NCBI GenBank assembly: GCA_003999685.1
Contig: CP021233.1
Location: forward strand, 930,001 to 994,000
Length of the DNA: 64,000 nucleotides
Source of the DNA: Taiwanofungus camphoratus
Taxonomy: Eukaryota; Basidiomycota; Agaricomycetes; Polyporales; Taiwanofungaceae
Direction of reading: 5' to 3'
Made by a program: the position numbers and the translations under genes. The notes under the pieces are model-generated. The model was not told the DNA's origin. It saw nothing but the letters and a program-made list of their open reading frames with translations, and did no database searches. Positions 45,489 to 57,119 of this stretch are shown one piece after another (position 1 is the stretch's first letter; each line of letters opens with the position of its first letter).

Positions 45489-47879
45489 TTAGAAACGTCG
45501 ATGGGGCGTTATGAATAAAGGCATCTGGCTGCCTTTGTCCAATTCCGTGCGTACAACAGGGCGCTGGACAATGGCAGACTTCTGGATAATGTCTTCGGTA
45601 GGTACTGCTAGCTCGAACTCGAAGGCTCGTATCAAGGTAAATATCAGTGTCTTCACCCTAAGATCAGGTGGTCAATCAGATTACGGAAGAAATGTAAGCA
45701 GGGGCGTGAAGGCTCACTCAACAAGAGAGAAACGATAACCAATACATGCGTGCGGCCCACCTAAAAAGGTGAGCAGGTTTCCCCATACGCCTGGAATGCT
45801 CTGAACAGCTTCTGGGACGGCATCCCAGCGCTCTGGCCTAATCATGTGCGTGTCAGCGAAGTAGAAAGTACCGAAAGGCGGCACCATATTCTTCACGTAC
45901 TTGAACTCAGATGCATCTTCGCCCCACAATGCTTTCGACCTGTTGATATCTGCGATGGGAATCATCACAGAGTCGCCCTTACTAATTCTGATATCGTTGT
46001 GTGCGCGTTAGACCTCAGAACTACGATACACTCAGATTGCTTCCTACTCACCTGATATTATCATGCACTTGTCCATAAGTATCAGCGAAAGGTGTGTCTA
46101 GAGGTATGACGTCGTCCCTCATGGCTACTCTGATTGTTGCAGGAATGGGAGGGTACACGCGCAGAGTTTCTCGAATAACGGAATCAAGGTATGGAAGTGC
46201 CATCAGCTCATCCATGGTAGGATTTTCTGTGGGCACGCTCCAAAGCTCCTCACGCAGTTTCCGCTGTGCCTCCGGTGCCTTGGCGAGCGCGTAGAGACAC
46301 CAAGTCGTGGCATTGCTTCCAGTTTCGTGTCCTGCCATCAGGAATCTGGTACAAAATAGACAGTCAAACGAGTTTTACGTCATGAATTACGTGCAAAGGC
46401 GCACGTCGGAATCTCTGAATTTCCGGTGAGCGTGGATCATGATATACTAGAAGCATGTAACGTACGAGCTAGCACGTCCTCGTCCGAAAGCCTTTGGTCC
46501 TCCTGGAGGTCAGTCGCCATATTTGCTTTGATAAGTAATGTAAGGAGGTCACGACCTTGAAGGGCCTTCCCGTCGCCTTTCTCATTATCCTGAGAAGCCT
46601 GCCTAATAGCTGTTTTCTTTTCGGCTACTAATTGCATCCCAATATGCCGCATCGCATTCTGAGCATCTACCATGCTCTGCGTTCGTAGGTCAGGCTACAA
46701 GTGTATCAGGTGGAAGTGAATCAGTCGAATATCTGCGGTCTAAGACGTACGAGTTTGCGTAACACAGGAAAGATTCCTTGCAAGACCGAAACTACCGAAA
46801 ACTCGCCCAGCGACTGGAACATGACCTCGATTGCATGGTGGAGGATGTTAGTAGTCCCCTTCTCATCCAAAGCGTTGAACCTGTAATTAAAACCTAGGAA
46901 TATCCCCGCAGGAACACCAGCAGTATTGTTAAATCTAAAACACGCGCTAACCGCATAGTCTTACCAGCTAATCCGATGACGTCGAGCGTCATCTTGCTTA
47001 GCTCGTCGAGAACGTCAAGCCGAACTCGCCCGCCCTTCTGGATCATCTCGGCATTCCATACATCACGAAGCTAATGTATGTCAATACACGATCCAAGTCA
47101 CGAGCCAGTATAGAAGTACATACTTGGATGGCCTTTTCCACGAAGACTTCGGTCAGCTCTCGGACCTGAGCCGGACCAAATGCTGGGTTCTGTTACAAGT
47201 ATTCCCAGTCGACCGATGACATTAAACCGACGGAATAAGAATAGTCACCATGATCCTTCTCTAAAGTAACATGAGGATCGTCGTCTTATCAGTTATGCAA
47301 TAAGGGTCTGATTTCGGTTGGACGTACTTGCTGACGATGCCGTTCAGCTAAATTTCTGGTGGATGAGTCCATCAAGCAGGAAGATGAAAAACACATGATT
47401 CACCTTCGACCACAAGCAATCCTGTAATGATCGCGTCAATGACCTGTGATTGCAGTGGAAGTGAACTTTGTACCTTTGCCAAAAATACGTGTTAGATTGT
47501 ACCTGATCATGTCGGGCTTCTGATAAACAAAGGAGTTAACAAGTACATGGGACAATGCCCTCGTGTCCAAAGTGTACAAGCGGTCAAGCTGTTCGGCGTG
47601 TCAGCATCTCTGAGACAGACTGAATTGAAGGAAGATGCCGACGCTAAGGAACCCTTTGTATTTGATAGCTGGACCATACTTCTGAATCCACGCTTCATGC
47701 AGGCTCCAATTCTCGTCAACCTCCTTGAGGTTGCCATACAGCCAACTCGGATTAGGAGGCCCTGGAAGGGAGCGCAGAGATGATATGTAGGGCTGAACGA
47801 GGATCGGTACTAACGTCCACAAAACACAAGCCACCATGGCCCCGGCGAGAGACAGACATAGGTGCACGACAGTGATCAT
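45489..47879 (-). CDS. Cytochrome P450 monooxygenase, microsomal
   Basis: This is a haem-thiolate oxygenase anchored in the ER; substrate unknown. Thirteen minus-strand exons give 539 residues: 47643-47879, 47474-47588, 47404-47421, 47328-47347, 47249-47260, 47124-47189, 46965-47070, 46751-46893, 46462-46694, 46052-46345, 45901-45987, 45718-45837 and 45489-45657. All phases close and all introns have GT and AG ends. The N-terminal anchor is [18 protein letters not shown], followed by the hinge LPGPPNP. Further motifs are [16 protein letters not shown], the I-helix [11 protein letters not shown], the K-helix [12 protein letters not shown], and the haem loop [13 protein letters not shown] with its Cys ligand. 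Exons 3, 4 and 5 are only 18, 20 and 12 nt. The donor of the ninth intron (gttaca) is weak. The family cannot be named from sequence alone. The Ty3 element starts about 490 bp upstream. Confidence 0.92.
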
Positions 47880-48365
47880 GGCGTCAGTGATTGCGCTGTC
47901 ACAGTTGCTCAACGGTCCCACGGCAGACCTTGTGGCGGGGAGCCGGTACAGGTGAAGGTGAATATTCATCACAAAGTCAGTGTATATATACTGATTTCTA
48001 TCGACACGCCTCAAGCAATTCTCACACACCTACATTCCGAAGAAGGATTGGCGTTACCGGATTAGTATCGTATGTTACGGGAGATACGAAGGCAAGTGAG
48101 TTCGTCTGAGCGTTCAGCCCGAGCGTCGCAAGGTATTCTGATCATCTGCCACACGATCATGTCCGGCCTCTATGGACCGTGATCGGATCTCTCAACAACT
48201 CGCTCTGACTTATGCGCTCACAGAACCAGCAGAGGAAGCGGACGTACCATTCCAAAGCTGAAGCTTCGTTCGCCACGACGTTCAAGGTCCGCCGCTGAGC
48301 AAGGAGTTTTTCTGCAACACATGCCTCAATCAGAAACGCATAGCAGATGATCAGAAATGCGTATG
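47880..48365. promoter_or_regulatory. P450 upstream region, cut short by the Ty3 element
   Basis: Only 486 bp separate the P450 start codon from the left target duplication of the Ty3 element. A TATATATA run at about 47,983 (TGTATATATACTG) is a possible TATA box for the minus-strand gene, about 105 bp upstream of the ATG. This is an inference from position and sequence only. Confidence 0.4.
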
Positions 48366-48370
48366 ATTAT
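48366..48370 (+). repeat. Target-site duplication ATTAT, left
   Basis: ATTAT directly precedes the left LTR and is repeated directly after the right LTR at 57,115-57,119. This is the 5-bp duplication expected for Ty3/gypsy integration. Confidence 0.93.
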
Positions 48371-48585
48371 TGTGACGGTTCGGCCGACACTTCCCTTTCT
48401 TTTCGCCAACCTTCGGTAGTGTTCTAGCGCTCTAAAATTTACACTAGTTACTGTACTTAAGTCACCCGTCTGTACGGACTTCGGTAGCGTACATACGAGC
48501 TGAAATGGTCTTAAAACCAGTCACTTCGTGTGCAACGTTCTTCACCGTGTGCCAACACCGACTACCTTTGGTCGCGATCGTCACA
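48371..48585 (+). repeat. Left LTR of the Ty3/gypsy element
   Basis: The 215-bp long terminal repeat starts TGTGACGGTTCGG and ends CGATCGTCACA; the outer TGTGA/TCACA form a short inverted repeat. It is short for a Ty3-type LTR, and no obvious TATA box was recognised. Confidence 0.95.
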
Positions 48586-48756
48586 TATTTTTGACTGTCG
48601 AAGACTCGTTTGAACAACTAGCTTGTTTCTTTATCTCTCGTCGACGTCTGGCTACTCTTGGGTCTGATCAACTCAAGCCTCCGACTCGACGACATCACCC
48701 ACTTCAAAAACACCTTTAACCTATTCATTCACCGAGCTAAAAGAAAACTGCTCTAG

Positions 48757-51700
48757 ATGGCTTCTCGACGGTATAACCTGCAGTCTCAGCTGAGATCGCA
48801 CTCTGCACCGTCTAGTCCAATCATGCCAGGTGAGTTTTTACCTGCTGATGGCCGAAATACTGAGGATACACTGGGCAGAGAGGCTCCGCGGGCATTGTCA
48901 GACACGGAGAGCATCCGTTCGTCCCCCGGAGTGAAGCCTGGGCTACTGTATAGCCAGGTAGTAACTTCGCAGACTCCTGTTATCGAGCCTCGAGCTCAGG
49001 AGTCGGTATCCCTCGTGGCTGGTACCCACTTTGAAAACACTACCTTATCTCCTTTGACGTCATTAGACTCGGAGGGTAGGAACTTATCCGTTGATAACAC
49101 ACATCGTGTAGAGATTAGTCTTAACAGTGATGATAGGGTCATCTCAGATGAGAGACCCTGGATAGAAGTACGACGGACACATCGCAGTAAGAGTAGAGAC
49201 TTGGATAGCTCTACGGCAACCCCTCTATCTCAAAACCGAGTGATGGGGAGCCCTCTGACTCAGGAACAAAGGGAGCTAGTCAAAACCGCTGAAGACTCAC
49301 TGAGTCGAGCAGAGCGGGATTGCATCCAGAAGCGATATCAGATGATTCGGGAAGTGAGGGCCTTTGAGCATCTCGAACCCCGAGGGGAAGGTACTTCCTC
49401 TTTTAAAGGTAAGGGAGTTGACCTGCAAAAACAGAGTGATGCCGATATCTCTGAAGGTGAGCTTAACGTAGAAGCTCAGAGAGAAGAATCCGAGATGCTA
49501 GCCAACAGCCTACCCCACCATGAGAGCATTCTTGGGGAAAGGCTCAGTCTTGATGAGCAGCGAGAAGCTCTAGATTACTGGAGGGCTAAAAAAGCCGCCG
49601 AAAGGGCCGTTGTCGCTGAGGGTGTTCAATCTACAAACGACCATAGGCCAACGGCGAGGGAGAAAAATTTTCCATGGTCTGCAGAAGCTCACGTTACCCC
49701 CTTGGGGGTACCTAGTTCCTATCGAGAAACTATGGAACGTGAGCTGGAAATGGTAAGGGCGAGAATAGCTGCCCTTGAGATTCCGCTCTCAAGCAAAGGG
49801 GAGCAAGCTATGCCCTCTGAGCCAAATGGACCTGCGGAAGTGAGAATTAGTGGGGATAAGCTGCAGAGGGTCACCAGCTCTCGCACCGCACCTAAGAGCG
49901 ACGGCTCTGCTCTGCGGCCTGTCGCTCAGATCGAGCCAGGCAGCTATCTGGGAGCCGCTTTCAAACTATTGGACCGGCAATCCCAGGAACCGCATAACAG
50001 AGACTCGTCGTCCTCATCATCGGACTCCTCTGCTGAATCTGATAGTTCAGATGATGGAAAGCGTCGTTCTAAAGCTCATAGACGGAAAACACAAACCTCG
50101 AGAAGAAAAGTCCCTCTTCTGAAACCTAGAGAGCCCACTCCGTATGACGGATCAGTAGATGTACAGGTCTTCCATAAGTTTATGCGGGAGATGGCTGAAT
50201 ACCTTGATGGGTATCGAGTGAAGGCCTCACGGCAGGCTACTACAGTCTCACATTTTCTCACAGGAACGGCATATGAATTTTTTGTCACTTCGGTGTCTGC
50301 GGAACCGGCAGCATGGGATCTACAAAAACTCTTTATTGAGCTATTCAATTACTGCTTCCCTGTGGATTTTCATATGAAAATGCGAGAGCGGCTACGGCGC
50401 TGCTACCAACGTGAAAAAACTGTTCGTGAATACATTCACGAGCTTGAAAATCTCTTCTTGATGGCCGGAGTATGGTCTGATCAAGAGCGTGTAGACAGGC
50501 TATGGTCAGGTCTCAATATTTACATTCAGAAAGGACTGTGGAAGGAAAAACTTACCCCGACGCATTCCTCGTGGGCGGAAGTTCGTGAAATGGCTGAGAT
50601 TCTTGAAATTGCTGAGAATGTTGGAGAACCTTCTCGAAAAAGAGAGTCCAAGTCTGATGGGAACAACAATGAGAGTCGTAGTTCCCGCTCTAAACAGGCC
50701 TTTATAAAGAAGGATGGTAATAAGTTGGTATCTGAAAATCGCACTCATAAGTCTACCGCATCCGTTAAGAGTAGTATGGGAAACGTACACCACGACAAGC
50801 GTCCGGCAGGGAGCTCAGACACTAGACCACAACGGCCTAAGCTCTCTGATAAAGAGAAAGCTCAACTGTCTGCAGAGGGCAAATGCTTTATCTGCAAACA
50901 ACCGGGCCATTTTGGCCGCAATTGCCCTTCCAACCGGAGTGTTAAGTCCGACCGCAAGGGTAAACCACCAGGAGTGTCTACGTACAGCCTCGAATTTGAT
51001 CTGCAGGATGCAGAAGCTTCGCGCAACCTTGCTGAGGCCACTGCTCGGATAGACCAATTAGAACTGTTCAGCATCGATCTAGAACAGGTAATGGCAGATC
51101 AGCGTGACAAAAATAGACCGCCTGGTGCAGGACCAGAGTTTGAGTGCACACCTGCTAGCAAAGCCCCCAGATCATCTGACCATATGGTATGGACAGCCTT
51201 TGATCCCAGTCAAGATTTTATGACATATATGGAGTTACCTAGCACTCGACGGGAGGGGCGACCGCAGACATGGTTACACGATTTGTATGGGAAACGAGCG
51301 GAGCAGCTATTGAGACAATTTGCGCTGTATTTCTGCCCATCTCGTTATACCTTCCATGAAGATGAGTGGCTGACCTGTTTCGGCGTGTATCGGGTCTGCA
51401 TGCCAGAAAGGCATGCCATCCTCCAGTATTACATCAAAGAGGATCCTCTTCTTAACTCTAATTGGCTTAAGGATCGCAATTTCGACCTATCAAACTGGTT
51501 TTGCCAACAGACGGCACTACACAACAGGGAGGGAGACTGTTATCATATAGACAACAGTGAACCAATGGGGGATGCCTTAGCCTTGGGGTGCGAGGACATG
51601 TTAAACAAGCATGTTCCCTTTCCGGAGGGATTTATGGATTCATCAGATAATGTGCCGCGGTTTCACTGCTTGCAACTTGAGTACGGGGTAGAGGTCCAGG

Positions 51701-51819
51701 ATACATACCTGGAAGTGTGCACTATAATACCAAACTCCCAGCTGGAGAATATCTGGTTTGACTTACCAAATGCATATGCTTGTGCCGTGCGACACTCGCT
51801 GGGTAGGCAGCCCTTTTAA
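48757..51819 (+). mobile_element. Ty3/gypsy gag part, with unusual C-terminal extension
   Basis: The open frame of 1020 codons is long for a Ty3 Gag. Residues 1-450 are a charged, Ser/Glu-rich head ending in an SSSSSDSS tract and a basic patch. Residues 460-620 look like the retrotransposon gag capsid domain (FHKFMREMAEYLDGYR, FVDFHM-type core, REYIHELENLFLMAGVW). The CCHC knuckle CFICKQPGHFGRNC sits near residue 710. After a predicted coiled segment, about 220 further residues (800-1020; LLRQFALYFCPSRY, HIDNSEPMGDALALGCEDML) form an extra domain I do not recognise. In the family, Gag assembles virus-like particles around element RNA. Confidence 0.88.
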
Positions 51820-51828
51820 ATTGACGAT

Positions 51829-54800
51829 TTGGAGGGCGAGTTAAATTCGTTGTTTGAAACACTGGTCCCGGAGGGCGGAACTGATGCGTATACTTGCATT
51901 GAACTTAGTGCGGCACAGCTGTCAGCGGTGCAGCGCAATGCCACTACTCCTAGAGATTTTGAACGCTTGATCCCTGAACCTATCGTAGTTGTTGTTGATG
52001 TCAATGGGCACCCAGCACGGGCTCTCCTGGATTCGGGATCACTGGCTGACTTTATGTCCACTCAATTAGCACACCAATTGGGAGTGAAATCGTTTGAGCT
52101 AAAAAAACCGCTGCCTGTGCATCTTGCTGTCCAGGGATCACGGGCAAAAATCAACTTGGGCTGTCAGGCAAAGGTTGAGTATCAGTCTATTCACGAGCAT
52201 AGATATTTTGATGTCATCAACCTACTGAACTACGATCTGATCCTGGGAACCCCCTTCTTGTTTCAGCATCAGGTCACTCTTGGATTCAACCCGACTACAG
52301 TTGAGGTCGGGAGCAAACTCGCGCTGCCGCTGCAAGGCAAATTTGTAAGGGTCCTGGAGTCCCGTGCTGCTGAAATCTATGAAGACAAGATTGAACGCAC
52401 TCGTCAGTACCTTCGTGACTATGCGGCCCCTATATGCAGGGAAGCAGGGGACTCACCCTTACCTCCGTTGCGGGCCATTAACCACATTATTCCATTGAAG
52501 GATCCGACCAAGGTTTATACTTGGCGTCCATCTAAGTGCCCTGATGCTCTGAGAAAGATTTGGGACGAAAAGCGTGAGGCATACCTGAAATCTGGACGCT
52601 GGCAAATGACAAACGCACGAAATACTAGCCCTATGCTGTTGCTTCGGAAGCCAGGGACCGGTGTGAATGGGATACCGCCAGCGCTGCGAACAGTGTGCGA
52701 TACTCGGGAGCAAAATGCGAATACGGTGAAACTCACCTCGCCATTACCAGATATGGATGGGATATTGCGCCGGCTGGCGCGAAAACGGTGGCGCTCCGCT
52801 GTGGATGGGAAAGATGCATATGAACAGATCCGCATTGAGCCTGAGCATGTTGAGCGAACCGCTATGGCCACACCTGATGGAAACATGGTCAGTTATGTGA
52901 TGCAGCAGGGAGACTGTAATGCCGTAGCGACATACCAGACCCTGATGAACCATATCTTTGGGCCCCACATAGGGGTGTTCATGGACGTCTATTTGGATGA
53001 CATTGTTATCTATTCTGACTCCCTTGAGGACCATGTAGATCATTGCAAGAAGGTAATTGACATACTCAAATGAGAGGAACTTTACCTCAGTGAGCAGAAG
53101 CTAAAGTTCCTGTGTAAGGAGATGAAGATTCTTGGAAGGATTGTTAATGATTCGGGAATCCAAATGGACCCTGACAAGGTGGATAGTGTGTTAAACTGGA
53201 AGGTACCCACTAACAAGGAACTTTTGCGTGGATTCTTGGGCTCGGTGGGGTACTTGGCCGATGATATTGCGATGGTGCGTATACCTATGGGGGTCCTAAC
53301 CACCTTAACGGGGTCAGAGTCAAGTTTCAAGTGGGATTTCACTCACCAACGTGCGTTCGATGAAATCAAGCACCTCGTTCATGCACACCGGGAACACCAT
53401 CGCGTGCCGCTGTGTTATGCCCCAGATGCACCTAACATCTGGTTGGTGACTGATGGCTCGATGGGTGGTATAGCAGGAGTCATCTCACAAGGAGATGACT
53501 TCAAAACGGCCCATGTAGCAGCCTTTTTCTCCGCCAAATTGACATCAGCCCAGTCCAATTATCCTGTACATGAGATAGAGATGTTAGCAGGAGTAGAAGC
53601 CATGAAACGACATCGGGACATCCTCCTGGGATGTCATTTCACATGGTTAACAGACCATAAGGGTCTGATTCATCTGCTTAACCAGAAAAACCTATCGGGG
53701 CGGCAGGCACGTTGGTTGGAACATATTTCCAAGTTTGATTTTGATATCAAGTATGTACCTGGTGTGGAAAACGTACTGGCTGATGCCCTATCCCGTATCT
53801 ATGTGAATGACAGCCCAGGGACGGTGCGTGTGGCGTTCGAATATACTATGTACGATGATAACGAGACTGTTATGACATGGCTCGATTCCGCTTCCATCTC
53901 CATACCTGTATTCACAGGGCTGGAGGCATTTGCCGTTCAAACCCGCTCACACACTACAGCTGAGAGGGGGACATTCAAAGCTGGAGAGAATGTGAAACAG
54001 ACACATGATGAAGTGAGACAGCTCACCATTCCTGAGTCTGCAGGGATGATAGAGGAGACCGGAAATGACCACTCCCACCGCAGGGGGCGACAATGCGTAC
54101 TCATGCCAGCTGAATCGGGGCGCCCTGAGACGGCGCAGGAGTTTGCGAAACGAATTTGGCGTGTCGTCTTGCATGCACCGAGCGCACAACGACAGGAGGG
54201 CGGGAACCTAGACATGATGTTAGAAAACAAGAACGAGACAAACGAGGACGTACCCGCTTCTCCTGAGGACCAGAACGGCCATAAGGAAACATCGTCAATG
54301 GACGACAACGACAACGTAGCAGCGAGCGCAAGGCCAGACGCCACTTCAGGCAGTCTCCCACGTGCTAGCGCTGGCCATCAAAACGAATATTTTGACAATT
54401 CATCCAATAAGGATGGTAGACCCACTGTGGAAGTCAGTAATAAATTCTTCGAGCATCTGTCGGGCAGCTCAGAAGGAATAGACTTGCCTGGAGCACTGAA
54501 AGGCCGATATTCAGAGGACAACTTCTATAGAAAGATCCTCGAGAACCCTAAGCACTTCAAAAACTTTAAGGTGGAGAAGGGGTTAGTATATCTTAAGGAA
54601 AAGCACCGGGAACTACTGTGCATACCTGATATTCGACTGAAACACTCTAAGAGAAGTGCCCGAGAGGTGGTAATCTCTCATGCGCACTCATTACTCGCAC
54701 ACCTCGGCCCCTTCAAGACATCGGGGCTGCTTAGGGACCATGTATGGTGGAAGACCTTGATGGTTGATGTACAGAAATACTGTATCACTTGTATGATCTG

Positions 54801-55930
54801 CAAGAGAAGTAAACCATCAAATCAGAAGCCTTACGGGTTACTGAACCCTCTTGAAGTGCCGGGAACTCCATGGGAAGCCATAGGCATTGATTTTGTGGGA
54901 CCTCTCCCAGAATCTAGGGACCGTGATGCTAGTTATGACTCAATTACCACCATAATTGATCTGCTTACCGGTATGGTTCACTTAGTTCCAAGCCGTACCA
55001 ACTATAATGCACGCAACGTGGCGGAATTGGTGTTTGCAGAAGTTTACAAACATCATGGCATGCCTAAGGCCATAGTTAGTGATCGCGATGTTCTTTTTAC
55101 GAGTCAGTTCTGGACTCACCTTCACCAATTAATGGGTGTTGAACTTAGAATGTCGAGTGCTTATCATCCTGAATCTGATGGTTCCACGGAACGGGCAAAT
55201 CGTACCATTACCCAAATGCTCAGACAGAGCATACAGCCCACTCAAAAGGACTGGGTGGCCCGTCTGCCCGCAATTGAATTTGCCATAAACTTGGCTCATT
55301 CTGATAGTACGGGATATGCCCCCTTCTTCCTCAACACGGGGCGTATGCCAAGGTCAATGATCTGGGACAACCCGGGCGTCAACGAGTATCCAGGAGTACG
55401 TGCTTATGCACAAAAGGTAAAATATACCATCATGTCAGCCCATGACAGCATAATCGCTGCCCACGTCAAACAGACACGGGACGCCAATCGTCGTCGCCGA
55501 GCCACTCCATTTGCTAATGGCGATTTGGTGTACGTTTCAACCAAGAATATGACCCTACCTAAGGGATTAGCCCGAAAATTGATTCCTAAGTATATAGGTC
55601 CTTACCTGTCCACTCAGGACTACGGAAACAATTCATTTCGCATAGACCTACCATCTAGTCTTAGGAGACGAGGGATACACAATGTTTTCCATGCATCCCT
55701 CCTCCGTGTTCATGAACCGAATGATGATAGGCTTTTTCCAGGACGACTGGATAGCCAGGTAGCAGAATTAGAGGACCAGGATGGGGAATGGGCTATTGAC
55801 CGGATAATCTCTCACCGGGGATCAGGCACTGATGCAATTTTCAAGTCAGTTTGAAAATCGGGGGACAAGACTTGGGTGCCTTACTTGTCAATTCGGCATC
55901 TTGATGCCCTCCGATCCTATCTTGAAGTAT
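51829..55930 (+). mobile_element. Ty3/gypsy pol part: protease, RT, RNase H, integrase, chromodomain-like tail
   Basis: Recognisable parts in order begin with the aspartic protease (ARALLDSGSLADF) and the reverse transcriptase with its YLDD box (FMDVYLDDIVIYSD). RNase H follows (WLVTDGSMGGIAGV, FTWLTDHKGLIHLL). A linker of about 200 residues rich in acidic and polar residues separates it from the integrase zinc domain (HAHSLLAHLG with CITCMICKRSK). The integrase core comes next (GIDFVGPLP, VSDRDVLFTSQFW, SAYHPESDGSTERANR), then a GPY/F-type module (GLARKLIPKYIGPY) and a chromodomain-like end (EWAIDRIISHRG). The order RT-RNase H-integrase defines Ty3/gypsy; the tail suggests the chromovirus branch. 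The part carries about two breaks and is treated as a fossil. Confidence 0.9.
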
Positions 55931-56133
55931 TAGGCGTGAAGGAAATTTTGCAGCTTACAGAGGGTAATGGCGACGTGCCTGATGATCCCCAAATATTTTT
56001 GGGAGGCCTCGAAATTCGAGGCTCGGATCTGTCTATTAAAACTCAACCTTATCAGCACTACACTACTACGACGACACACCTCTACCATTGTCTTCCTTCT
56101 ACCTCAAGTGAAATCTCATACCATTCCCATCGC

Positions 56134-56871
56134 ATGGCTCCTCACACATATCTTCGTTGTCTCCCTAATCTGGATGTAATCCTGCATGACCCCGTCTACG
56201 ACACCAGCCATCTGTTCACCGTGGCCCAACTCCGTCTCTATTCCAAGTTTGACCGAAATCTCCGAGACCATCTTTTTGATAAAACATCCACCCCCATCCC
56301 AGGGGGATACGAGAAATTTCAGGAGGTGTGGGCCCGTGACGGAGCTTGTACCTATCAGTTCTCAGAGTACAATGCGGTTACTGGAGAAATCATCACTCAC
56401 GGGCAACCTATCACTATCGACTCCCTTGCTCCCCATCCCGATAAGGAGGAGGAGAGTCCTGAGTATTCGGAAAACCAGAAGGAGCTTATCCAAGTTTTGC
56501 TGTGGGGTGCAGCACAACGGATGAGGAAGCAGGAGGATGGGATCGCAAAGCGACAGGCCGAGCGCAAGGAAAAGCGTAAGGGGAAGCGCGCGACCATGCA
56601 AATCTTCGGGTTAGGAGATGAAGGGGGACTCACTGCAGCTGATGGGGAGGACCAGAGAGGACCAGAGCCGCCTGCGAAACGAAAGAAGATGGCCGTACAC
56701 ACTGAAGCTGGGCCCTCTAAGGCTCGTCACACTTCCCGCGCGGCTGAAAAATGGGCAGCTGCGTCTGGAATGGCCGCTACCGCAGAAACGACCAATGCTG
56801 CCATTCGTAGGGACACGACTGCCGAGAAAAGCGCTGACGTCGAAGGAAACCTCATGCAGACTGAGGAGTGA
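56134..56871 (+). mobile_element. Extra ORF downstream of pol in the Ty3/gypsy element
   Basis: A 245-codon open frame (MAPHTYLRCLPNLDVILHD) lies between pol and the right LTR. The first half is a compact region (FTVAQLRLYSKFDRNLRDHL, IPGGYEKFQEVW). The second half is highly basic and Lys/Arg/Glu-rich with a likely nuclear signal (PPAKRKKM). No family is recognised. Chromoviruses normally have no such ORF, so it may be an acquired gene. It ends directly in a hairpin before the right LTR. Confidence 0.6.
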
Positions 56872-56889
56872 CCATCGTTGACGATGGTC
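56870..56889. repeat. Perfect 9-bp hairpin just before the right LTR
   Basis: GACCATCGT and its exact complement ACGATGGTC are separated by two bases, starting in the stop codon of the extra ORF. Ten bases later the right LTR begins. The short purine-rich GGAGGG between them is the best candidate for the polypurine tract. Confidence 0.8.
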
Positions 56890-56899
56890 GGAGGGCGTA

Positions 56900-57114
56900 T
56901 GTGACGGTTCGGCCGACACTTCCCTTTCTTTTCGCCAACCTTCGGTAGTGTTCTAGCGCTCTAAAATTTACACTAGTTACTGTACTTAAATCACCCGTCT
57001 GTACGGACTTCGGTAGCGTACATACGAGCTGAAACGGTCTTAAAACCAGTCACTTCGTGTGCAACGTTCTTCACCGTGTGCCGACACCGACTACCTTTGG
57101 TCGCGATCATCACA
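56900..57114 (+). repeat. Right LTR of the Ty3/gypsy element
   Basis: It has the same 215-bp length as the left LTR, with four single-base differences and no indel. It is followed immediately by the ATTAT duplication. Confidence 0.95.
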
Positions 57115-57119
57115 ATTAT
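57115..57119 (+). repeat. Target-site duplication ATTAT, right
   Basis: It matches ATTAT at 48,366-48,370. Confidence 0.93.

Larger units (their letters stand above)
48371..57114 (+). mobile_element. Ty3/gypsy LTR retrotransposon, recent insertion
   Basis: The 8.74-kb fossil element has 215-bp LTRs (TGTGA...TCACA) and a perfect ATTAT duplication. Its parts in order are gag (48,757-51,819), pol from 51,829 to about 55,930, and an extra downstream ORF (56,134-56,871). Pol contains protease, reverse transcriptase, RNase H, integrase and a chromodomain-like tail in the Ty3 order. The two LTRs differ at four sites of 215 (about 98% identical), three of them CpG transitions, so it is young relative to the other repeats here. 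It looks nearly whole, with about two breaks in pol. Gag and pol share a frame and abut, which suits read-through expression. CpG is still frequent throughout. Confidence 0.95.

Noticed and set aside
47404-47588. Frameshift in the P450 gene after IFGK
   Set aside because: It appears only if a 30-nt intron is assumed. A 52-nt intron followed by an 18-nt exon restores the frame and the family motif, and the whole gene then closes.
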